This document shows positions 1 to 5,213 of a stretch of DNA of 5,213 nucleotides, in pieces; the first letter of the stretch is position 1; each line of letters opens with the position of its first letter. The position numbers and the translations under genes were made by a program. Under the pieces are notes generated by a model that was not told the origin of the DNA, did not search any database, and saw only the letters and a list, made by a program, of their open reading frames with translations. This DNA comes from an uncultured Rhodospirillales bacterium (lineage in GTDB: Bacteria; Pseudomonadota; Alphaproteobacteria; CALMVH01): positions 18,597-23,809 of the forward strand of contig CALMVH010000108.1 in assembly GCA_937873165.1 (NCBI GenBank), given 5' to 3'.

Positions 1-501
1 TGCCTGCGCTTGTTCAACGTTTACGGTCCGGGACAAGCGTTGTCGAACCCGTATACCGGCGTGCTGGCGATCTTTGCCTCGCGATTGATGAACGGCCAGC
101 AGCCGATGATCTTCGAGGATGGCGAGCAACGGCGCGATTTCGTGCATGTGTCGGATGTGGCGCGCGCGTTTGCCGACGCCCTGTTCCTGCCGCAGGCGGA
201 TGGACAGGTGTTCAACATCGGCTCAGGCCACGACCGTTCGGTGACGGAGGTTGCGACCGAGCTGGCCAAGGCCATGGGCAAGAACGACATATCGCCGCAG
301 ATTGTCGGCAAGTCGCGCACCGGCGATATTCGCCATTGCTTCTGCGACACCAGCCTTGCCGCCGAAAAGCTGGGCTTCGAGGCACAGCAGGATTTCGGCG
401 AAGGGCTTGCCGAGCTGGCGGACTGGCTGACACGGCAAACCGCTCAGGACCGGGTGGAGCAAGCGCGGGCTGAACTGGAAGCACGGGGATTGGTGGCATG
501 A
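1..501 (+). CDS. NAD-dependent epimerase/dehydratase (extended SDR), C-terminal part, 5'-truncated
   Basis: The reading frame is open from base 1, so the gene begins upstream; 166 residues are visible, about the C-terminal half of a ~310-370 residue extended SDR. The N-terminal Rossmann glycine motif and catalytic YxxxK lie outside the window. What remains is the sugar-nucleotide-binding half: LRLFNVYGPGQ at visible residues 2-12, NPYTGV at 16-21, RRDFVHVSDV at 44-53 and FNIGSG at 71-76, the usual order for UDP-glucose 4-epimerase-like enzymes. It ends in a charged helical tail. The NPYTGV stretch recalls dTDP-L-rhamnose 4-epimerase-like proteins, but that subfamily call is from memory and weak. 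Family role: NAD(P)-dependent epimerisation, dehydration or reduction of a nucleotide-activated sugar in the cytoplasm. Its TGA overlaps the ATG of the next SDR gene by four bases, so the two probably serve the same sugar pathway. The family is secure; the substrate is unknown. Confidence 0.93.
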   Translation, partial: CLRLFNVYGPGQALSNPYTGVLAIFASRLMNGQQPMIFEDGEQRRDFVHVSDVARAFADALFLPQADGQVFNIGSGHDRSVTEVATELAKAMGKNDISPQIVGKSRTGDIRHCFCDTSLAAEKLGFEAQQDFGEGLAELADWLTRQTAQDRVEQARAELEARGLVA

Positions 502-1607
502 TAACGCTTTCCCCTCCGGCGGCGGATGACAGCCGCCCCGTACTTGTGACCGGCGGCGCTGGCTTCATAGGCTCCAACATCGCCGACCGGCTGGCGACCG
601 AAGGGCACCATGTCCGCGTGTATGACGCGCTCAGCCGCCCCGGCGTCGAAACGAACCTGCAATGGCTGACGCAGCGCCATGGCAGCCGCATCCAGGCCGT
701 CGTCGCCGATATACGCGACGAAGCCCGGCTTGCCGAAGCGGCATGCGACGCCAAGGCCGTCTTTCACATGGCGGCGCAGGTGGCGGTTACCACCAGCCTG
801 GTTGACCCCCGCGACGATTTCGAGATCAACCTGCGCGGCACGGTGAACATCCTGGATGCGCTGCGGGCGCGTGGCGATGGCACGCCCCTGATCTTTGCAT
901 CGACCAACAAGGTGTATGGCGATCTCAACGATCTGGATTTCGTGACAGAAGGCGACGCCTACGTGCCGTCGGATGGCAACATCCGCGCGCATGGCATCAG
1001 TGAGTCCCGCCCGCTTGATTTCCACACGCCCTATGGCTGCTCGAAAGGCGCGGCGGATCAGTACGTCCTGGACTACGCCCGCAGCTTCGGGATGCCGACG
1101 GCGGTTCTGCGCATGAGCTGCATCTATGGTCAGCGCCAGATGGGCACGGAAGACCAGGGATGGGTCGCGCACTTCCTGATTCGGGCGCTGGAGGGCAAGG
1201 GCATTACCCTCTACGGCGACGGCCGCCAGGTGCGCGACATCCTGGATGTTTCAAACGCCGTCGAAGCCTACCTATCGGCGTGGCGCAACATCGGCGTTGT
1301 ATCCGGACACGCGTTCAACCTCGGCGGCGGCCCCTCCAACGCCGTCAGCCTGCGCGAAGTCGTGGCCTACATCTCGCGCCTTCTGGGCCGCGAAGTGCCT
1401 GTCACCTATTCCGGCTGGCGCGCCGGCGACCAGCGTTATTTTGTGGCGGACACGCGCGCCGCACGGGCCGCATTGAACCTGAGCGACGAAGTACCATGGC
1501 AGGCTGGCGTGGCGACGCTTGCCGGCTGGCTGGCCGCTGCCCGTGGTCTGCCCTTCCAGGGCGTGGGCGAACCTGACCGTGCGTTCAGCCGGAAAGCCGC
1601 CGGATGA
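498..1607 (+). CDS. NAD-dependent sugar epimerase, CDP-paratose/tyvelose 2-epimerase-like (extended SDR)
   Basis: Complete 369-residue extended SDR. The N-terminal Rossmann motif is GGAGFIG (G19, G22, G25), with an acidic D43 closing strand 2. The catalytic residues appear to be S135/T136 and Y179-x3-K183 in PYGCSKGAADQY. Several stretches are typical of CDP-paratose/tyvelose 2-epimerases (RfbE/TylV type): TNKVYGD at 136-142, the YGQRQMGTEDQGW segment at 210-222, QVRDILDV at 244-251 and FNLGGGPSNAVSL at 273-285. That family inverts C2 of a CDP-3,6-dideoxyhexose using bound NAD. The true substrate here may differ, because no CDP-sugar biosynthesis genes are in view. The protein is somewhat longer than the ~340 residues usual for the family, partly from a 13-residue N-terminal leader. 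The ATG at 498 is chosen because it overlaps the previous stop as ATGA and has GGGGA at 485-489; the next in-frame GTG falls inside strand 1. It overlaps the radical SAM gene by four bases. Confidence 0.93.
   Translation: MITLSPPAADDSRPVLVTGGAGFIGSNIADRLATEGHHVRVYDALSRPGVETNLQWLTQRHGSRIQAVVADIRDEARLAEAACDAKAVFHMAAQVAVTTSLVDPRDDFEINLRGTVNILDALRARGDGTPLIFASTNKVYGDLNDLDFVTEGDAYVPSDGNIRAHGISESRPLDFHTPYGCSKGAADQYVLDYARSFGMPTAVLRMSCIYGQRQMGTEDQGWVAHFLIRALEGKGITLYGDGRQVRDILDVSNAVEAYLSAWRNIGVVSGHAFNLGGGPSNAVSLREVVAYISRLLGREVPVTYSGWRAGDQRYFVADTRAARAALNLSDEVPWQAGVATLAGWLAAARGLPFQGVGEPDRAFSRKAAG
1591..1596 (+). promoter_or_regulatory. Probable ribosome binding site (GGAAAG) for the radical SAM gene
   Basis: A purine-rich GGAAAG lies seven bases before the ATG at 1604, inside the last codons of the epimerase gene. 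Together with the ATGA overlap, it supports this start and translational coupling. Confidence 0.5.
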
Positions 1608-2923
1608 AAGTCGCCCTGGTCAACCCGGCATGGTCGTATACCAACAGCATCTATTTCGGCAGCCGCGACCCGCACCTGCCGCTGGAGCTTGGGTATGCCA
1701 AGGCGATGCTGGACGAGGCAGGGCACCAGATGCTGATGCTGGACGGCCATCTGAACGACCAGCCGAATGCCGAACTGGCAGACATGGTAGCCACCTTCCA
1801 GCCCGACATGACGGTGGTGACGACCGCGCCGACCTACCTGTTCTGGCGCTGCGCCCCGCCCGAGCTGCGCGTTCCCGCGGAGTTCCTGCAGCATCTGGGC
1901 ACGCGCGGTGGCCGTACCGTTGCCGTGGGCCCGCACGGGTCCGCCACGCCGGAGACAACCTTGGCAAAGCTCGGCGTCGACGTGGTGGTGCGGGGCGAGT
2001 GCGAGGAGATCATACGCAGGCTGGCCGACGGCGGCAGCCTGGCGGATGTCCCGTCCATCGCCTACGTCGATTCAGGTCATGTGCGCATCACGGGCGAACC
2101 GGCCGCCACGCGCTTCACCGACACGCCGGCCCTGCACTGGCCGCCTGACTGGGTGCAGAAGCACCTGACGCATCATCATCGGTTCGACCGTCCTGCGGAA
2201 GGTCCGGGAGCGGAAGTGGAAGCCTCGCGCGGGTGTCCTTATAATTGTTCGTTCTGCGCGAAGATCGACTTCCGCGACAAGTACCGCCGCCGGGATCTTG
2301 GTCCCGTTCTGGAAGAGATCGACGGCTTGATCGCCCAGGGCGTTACCTATGTCTATTTCATCGACGAAATATTCCTGCCGAACGAGCCGCTGTTGCTTGC
2401 GCTGGTGGATCGCAGGATCGAGTTCGGCATTCAGACGCGCATCGACCTCTGGAAGCCCGAGATGCTGGACCTGCTGGGCCGCGCGGGGTGCGTTTCCATC
2501 GAGGCAGGGATCGAGAGTCTGACGGCTGAAGGGCGCGCCACCCTTGACAAGAAGTGCAAGGCGACCACCGAGGAACCGGCGCAACGGCTGATCCATGCCC
2601 GCCGGTCGGTGCCATTCGTGCAAGCGAACCTGATTGAAATGGCGGGCGACGATCCCGCGCTGGTGGTGGAATGGCGCGACCGGTTGCGGGCCGCCGGAGT
2701 ATGGGCTAACGATCCCGTACCGCTGTACCCGTATCCATCCTCGCCCGATTACCGTAAACTGTGGGGCTTGCCTGACGACCGCGCCTGGGAACGGGCGCAT
2801 CAGCATTACCTCGCTCAGTTCACCGAGTTTTCGGATATCCAGGCGGACCGCCCGCTGCCCTTGCACGAGCTGGAAGCTATCTGTGCCCGCGAAGTGGCGG
2901 GCAACGAAGCGCAAATCCGATGA
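1604..2923 (+). CDS. B12-binding-domain radical SAM protein, probable sugar/glycan-modifying enzyme
   Basis: Complete 439-residue protein. Residues 1 to ~140 resemble the cobalamin-binding Rossmann-like domain of class B-type radical SAM enzymes: an opening MKVALVNPAW strand, GPHGSATPETTL around 109-120 and VVVRGECEEI at 127-136. The radical SAM core follows, with the [4Fe-4S] cluster motif C211-x3-C215-x2-C218 and an aromatic residue (F217) before the last Cys, then FIDEIFLPNE at 252-261 and IEAGIESLTAEG at 299-310, typical of the TIM-barrel core. A His-rich stretch (H187, H190-H192) precedes the core. Family members use SAM-derived radicals, often with methylcobalamin, for C-methylation and other rearrangements at unactivated carbons. 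I recall a TIGRFAMs subgroup of B12/radical SAM proteins linked to oligosaccharide loci (TIGR04295), which this may match; this was not checked. Lying between two sugar epimerases and three glycosyltransferases, it probably acts on a nucleotide sugar or glycan. The start overlaps the upstream stop as ATGA and has GGAAAG seven bases upstream. The reaction is unknown. Confidence 0.92.
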   Translation: MKVALVNPAWSYTNSIYFGSRDPHLPLELGYAKAMLDEAGHQMLMLDGHLNDQPNAELADMVATFQPDMTVVTTAPTYLFWRCAPPELRVPAEFLQHLGTRGGRTVAVGPHGSATPETTLAKLGVDVVVRGECEEIIRRLADGGSLADVPSIAYVDSGHVRITGEPAATRFTDTPALHWPPDWVQKHLTHHHRFDRPAEGPGAEVEASRGCPYNCSFCAKIDFRDKYRRRDLGPVLEEIDGLIAQGVTYVYFIDEIFLPNEPLLLALVDRRIEFGIQTRIDLWKPEMLDLLGRAGCVSIEAGIESLTAEGRATLDKKCKATTEEPAQRLIHARRSVPFVQANLIEMAGDDPALVVEWRDRLRAAGVWANDPVPLYPYPSSPDYRKLWGLPDDRAWERAHQHYLAQFTEFSDIQADRPLPLHELEAICAREVAGNEAQIR

Positions 2924-2927
2924 GGAG
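2923..2927 (+). promoter_or_regulatory. Ribosome binding site (AGGAG) for the GT4-like gene, overlapping the upstream stop
   Basis: AGGAG shares its first base with the TGA stop (2921-2923) of the radical SAM gene and lies three bases before the ATG at 2931. The spacer is shorter than the usual 5-9 bases. It supports 2931 as the start over the longer in-frame extension, and suggests that ribosomes finishing the upstream gene re-initiate here. Confidence 0.65.
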
Positions 2928-2930
2928 CCT

Positions 2931-4022
2931 ATGCGCGTACTCCTGACCACGGACGCGGTGGGCGGTATCTGGCAGTACACGATTGAGCTTGCGCAGGCCC
3001 TGGCGCCGCAGGGCGTCGAGACGGTGCTGGCGCTTTTGGGTCCTTCGCCCACGGCCGAGCAGAAGGCCGCCGCGCACGCCATCGCAGGCGCTACACTGGT
3101 CGAAACGGGTCTGGAGCTTGACTGGTTGGCGAATGATGAGCGCGAGGTGGCGCAATCGGCCCGTTGCGTAGCCAAAATCGCGAGCGATCTGCAGTGCGAT
3201 ATCGTTCAGTTGAACACGCCTGCCCTGGGGGCCTCCCAGCGCTTCGACGTGCCGGTCGTAGCCGTCGCGCATAGCTGCCTGCTGACGTGGTGGAAGGCAG
3301 TGGAAGCACGATACTTGCCACAAGACTTCGCCTGGCGCGCCGAACTGAACGGCAAGGGCTTGGGGAAAGCCGATGCAACCGTGGCGCCCAGCCAGTCTTT
3401 TGCCCGCGATACGGGTGACGCTTACGGGCTGCAAGTCCTGCCGAAGGCGGTCCATAACGGCCGCACGCATCTTGACCATGGCGACGGATTGCCGTGGCAG
3501 CCACGCGCCTTTACGGCCGGACGATTGTGGGACCGTGGCAAGAACGTGGGCACGCTGGATCAAGCGTGCGCTTTGCTGGAGATCCCGTTCGGTGCCGCAG
3601 GCGCGACCGAAAGGCCCGGCAGCGATTTTATCGAACTCACCAACCTGCATCGCCTTGGCCGCCTGGGCGAGATCCAGATGCGGCAACAGCTTGCGCAGCG
3701 TCCGATCTTTGCCTCCGCCGCGTTGTACGAGCCGTTCGGGCTTTGCGTCCTGGAAGCCGCCTCCGCCGGATGCCCGCTGGTCCTGTCCGACATTCCGACA
3801 TTCCGTGAATTGTGGGATGGCGCGGCAGTGTTCGTGCCCGCGCGGGATAGCCAGGGTTTTGCTGATGCCATCGGCGAAATGGCTCGTGATCCTGCGCTGC
3901 ATGCCAGCCGTGGAGCGGCGGCGCGGCAGCGGGCCGAACAATACACCCCGGGCGCAACCGCCGCGGCCATGCTGAGCCTGTACCAGTCGCTGGCCAGCGG
4001 CACGGCGCAGGTGGCGGCATGA
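2931..4022 (+). CDS. Glycosyltransferase family 4-like protein (GT-B fold)
   Basis: Complete 363-residue GT-B glycosyltransferase. The N-terminal acceptor-side domain opens with strand 1 and a glycine loop (TTDAVGGIW, residues 6-14), which in GT4 enzymes sits over the sugar-nucleotide site; H114 in VAVAHSC follows a strand. The C-terminal donor domain starts near 193 with TAGRLWDRGKN (G197, R198, K204 in the usual binding region). It contains the retaining-GT EX7E signature, E267 and E275 in YEPFGLCVLEAASAG, then PLVLSDIPTFRELW. No signal peptide or membrane segment is evident, so it should act at the cytoplasmic face. It presumably transfers a sugar from a nucleotide donor to a growing glycan; donor and acceptor cannot be read. 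The open frame extends 99 codons further upstream inside the radical SAM gene, but homology begins at the ATG at 2931, which has AGGAG just before it. It is the only gene here separated from its upstream neighbour (7 bases). It overlaps the next gene by four bases. Confidence 0.92.
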   Translation: MRVLLTTDAVGGIWQYTIELAQALAPQGVETVLALLGPSPTAEQKAAAHAIAGATLVETGLELDWLANDEREVAQSARCVAKIASDLQCDIVQLNTPALGASQRFDVPVVAVAHSCLLTWWKAVEARYLPQDFAWRAELNGKGLGKADATVAPSQSFARDTGDAYGLQVLPKAVHNGRTHLDHGDGLPWQPRAFTAGRLWDRGKNVGTLDQACALLEIPFGAAGATERPGSDFIELTNLHRLGRLGEIQMRQQLAQRPIFASAALYEPFGLCVLEAASAGCPLVLSDIPTFRELWDGAAVFVPARDSQGFADAIGEMARDPALHASRGAAARQRAEQYTPGATAAAMLSLYQSLASGTAQVAA

Positions 4023-5131
4023 AAATCGTCTACTTCACCCACTCGCTGAAGTCTTGCTGGAACCATGGCAACGCACATTTCCTGCGGGGCGTCCTGAGGG
4101 AACTCGGCCTGCGCGGCCACGATGTGCTGGCGCTGGAGCCCGAGGGTAACTGGAGCCTGGCGAATCTTCTGGGCGACCATGGGCCGGAAGGCCTTTCCGG
4201 ATTTACCGCCAGCTACCCCGAACTGCAAAGCCGCTCCTTCGCACCGGCAGACCAGCTTGAGATGCTGGTGGACGGGGCCGATCTGGTGATCGTCCATGAG
4301 TGGAACGAACCCTCTCTCGTCGCCGCACTGGGCCAGCTGCGCAAGAACGGCGGTCGTTTTACCTTGCTGTTCCACGATACGCATCATCGCGCGGTCAGCG
4401 ATCCGGCGGCGATACGCACCTTCGATCTTTCGGGGTACGATGGTGTTCTGGCGTTCGGCGAAACGCTGGCGGAGGTGTATCACAAGTGGGGTTGGCAAGG
4501 CCGGGTATGGGTCTGGCACGAGGCCGCCGACGTGCGCCACTTCAAGCCGCCTGCCGAAGAAGGATCGCGGCAGGGACTGGTCTGGATCGGCAACTGGGGC
4601 GATGGAGAACGAACGGGGGAACTTGAATCCCTGCTGTTCGAGCCCGCGGCGGAGGCCGGATTGTCGCTGGATATTTATGGGGTGCGCTACCCCGAAGCCG
4701 CCCGGACTACCCTGTCCCGCTACAATGCCGTCTATCACGGCTGGGCGCCGAATGCCGAAGCACCCGCGATCTTTGCCCGCCATCTGGCAACCGTGCATGT
4801 GCCGCGCCGCTTCTATACCACGATGTTGCCCGGCATTCCCACCATCCGCGTGTTCGAGGCCTTGGCGTGCGGCATACCCCTGGTGTGCGCGCCTTGGACC
4901 GACAGCGAGCATCTGTTCCGGCCCGGCCAGGACTACCTGACTGCCGCGACCACGGCGGAGATGACCCAGCAACTGCACCATCTCGAGAACGACCCGAGCC
5001 TGCGCCGCGCCCTGGTCGCCAGCGGCCTGGAAACCATCCTGGCGCGGCATACATGCGGCCACCGCGCCGATGAACTGCTGGCGATCCATGCCGGTCTCGC
5101 CGGCCGGCCGATCGAGCGGAGCGTCGCGTGA
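4019..5131 (+). CDS. CgeB-like glycosyltransferase
   Basis: Complete 370-residue protein with the layout of CgeB-family (Glyco_trans_1_2-like) GT-B proteins. The N-terminal strand MKIVYFTHS is followed by a polar loop and helix. Other landmarks are DLVIVHEWNEP around 88-98, LLFHDTHHR at 116-124, WHEAADVRHFKP at 166-177 and VWIGNWGDGER at 188-198, which opens the C-terminal domain. The C-terminal signature is PTIRVFEALACGIPLVCAPW (284-303) followed by LFRPGQDYL, the part most conserved in this family. These proteins are predicted cytoplasmic sugar transferases, and few have been characterised; the founder CgeB is a Bacillus spore-coat maturation protein. No signal peptide or membrane helix is apparent. 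The ATG at 4019 overlaps the previous stop (ATGA) with AGGTGG at 4009-4014 upstream. A homologous gene follows directly through a GTGA overlap. The family call is good; donor, acceptor and linkage are unknown. Confidence 0.88.
   Translation: MKIVYFTHSLKSCWNHGNAHFLRGVLRELGLRGHDVLALEPEGNWSLANLLGDHGPEGLSGFTASYPELQSRSFAPADQLEMLVDGADLVIVHEWNEPSLVAALGQLRKNGGRFTLLFHDTHHRAVSDPAAIRTFDLSGYDGVLAFGETLAEVYHKWGWQGRVWVWHEAADVRHFKPPAEEGSRQGLVWIGNWGDGERTGELESLLFEPAAEAGLSLDIYGVRYPEAARTTLSRYNAVYHGWAPNAEAPAIFARHLATVHVPRRFYTTMLPGIPTIRVFEALACGIPLVCAPWTDSEHLFRPGQDYLTAATTAEMTQQLHHLENDPSLRRALVASGLETILARHTCGHRADELLAIHAGLAGRPIERSVA
5118..5121 (+). promoter_or_regulatory. Probable ribosome binding site (GGAG) for the second CgeB-like gene
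   Basis: GGAG ends six bases before GTG 5128, inside the final codons of the first CgeB-like gene. It helps decide that the GTG, which is the only non-ATG start in the window, begins the next gene. Confidence 0.5.
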
Positions 5132-5213
5132 AGATCGCTTTCTACGGATCAAGCCTCCTTTCCTCGTACTGGAACGGGGCTGCCACCTATTATCGCGGCA
5201 TCCTCCACGAGCT
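5128..5213 (+). CDS. Second CgeB-like glycosyltransferase, N-terminal fragment (3'-truncated by window)
   Basis: A new frame opens with GTG at 5128, overlapping the TGA of the preceding gene as GTGA, and stays open to the window end: 28 full codons plus CT, which encodes Leu whatever the third base. The peptide begins MKIAFYGSSLLSSYWNGAAT (GTG read as Met) and continues YYRGILHEL. Aligned without gaps to the first 29 residues of the upstream CgeB-like protein, 13 are identical by hand count, including the MKI opening, S9-L10, the RG pair at 23-24 and the final E-L. GGAG at 5118-5121, six bases upstream, fits a ribosome binding site. It is therefore most likely a tandem paralogue and a third glycosyltransferase in the operon. 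The catalytic part lies outside the window, so the functional call rests on this short N-terminal similarity and on context. Confidence 0.75.
   Translation, partial: MKIAFYGSSLLSSYWNGAATYYRGILHE

Noticed and set aside
10..12. TTG at base 10 as the start codon of the first gene.
   Set aside because: The frame is open to base 1, and the preceding codons continue the conserved LRLFNVYGPG strand, so this is an internal Leu of a gene cut by the window edge.
1742..1759. DxHxxD (D47, H49, D52) in the radical SAM protein as a variant of the cobalamin-binding DxHxxG motif.
   Set aside because: It follows the second strand of the domain, whereas DxHxxG sits after the first. Most radical SAM B12 domains lack the motif and bind cobalamin without a His ligand.
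2634..2930. A 99-codon in-frame N-terminal extension of the GT4-like gene.
   Set aside because: It overlaps the radical SAM gene in another frame and its peptide is Trp/Arg-rich and unlike a protein domain. The glycosyltransferase fold starts at MRVLLTTDAVGG, and AGGAG precedes the ATG at 2931.
2072..3175. A 367-codon minus-strand open frame across the radical SAM/GT4 junction.
   Set aside because: It runs antisense to the radical SAM core, including the CxxxCxxC coding region, and contains no recognisable motif; it is a compositional shadow.
2877..3941. A 354-codon minus-strand open frame inside the GT4-like gene.
   Set aside because: It is antisense to the EX7E-containing donor domain and has no domain signature of its own.
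5100..5112. GGCCGGCC palindrome near the end of the first CgeB-like gene, as a possible terminator or site-specific element.
   Set aside because: It is a short GC palindrome within coding sequence, with no T-run after it, and the next gene starts within 30 bases in an overlapping arrangement.
3560..5152. A 530-codon open frame on the minus strand, antisense to the GT4-like and CgeB-like genes.
   Set aside because: It lies opposite two genes with clear glycosyltransferase motifs, and its translation shows no recognisable domain. Long antisense open frames are expected in GC-rich DNA with G/C-biased third positions.

Overview
The window is a fully coding piece of a high-GC bacterial chromosome or large replicon. 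GC is roughly 60-65% by eye, and codon third positions are strongly G/C-biased. All six genes lie on the + strand and form one tightly packed operon fragment. Nothing identifies the species. The composition and gene style fit a proteobacterium (for example a Burkholderiales-like or alphaproteobacterial genome), but that is an inference with no taxonomic marker behind it.

Layout from left to right: (1) the 3' part of an extended-SDR NAD-dependent sugar epimerase/dehydratase, 1-501, cut by the window edge; (2) a complete second extended-SDR enzyme, 498-1607, with the sequence signatures of CDP-paratose/tyvelose 2-epimerases; (3) a B12-binding-domain radical SAM enzyme, 1604-2923; (4) a GT-B fold, GT4-like glycosyltransferase, 2931-4022; (5) a CgeB-like glycosyltransferase, 4019-5131; (6) the first 28 codons of another CgeB-like gene, 5128 onward, cut by the right edge. 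Four of the five junctions are 4-base start/stop overlaps (ATGA or GTGA). The fifth is a 7-base gap with an AGGAG ribosome binding site that overlaps the preceding stop codon. There is no intergenic space for an internal promoter or terminator, so the genes are probably co-transcribed and translationally coupled from a promoter outside the window.

The most economical reading is a surface-glycan or glycoconjugate cassette. Two SDR enzymes and a cobalamin-type radical SAM enzyme would make or modify one or more unusual (nucleotide-)sugars, and at least three glycosyltransferases would assemble them. The pairing of a tyvelose-type epimerase with a B12-radical SAM protein and tandem CgeB-like transferases is the most interesting feature. 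The sugar and the final glycan cannot be read from this sequence. No RNA genes, mobile elements, CRISPR arrays or significant repeats were seen.
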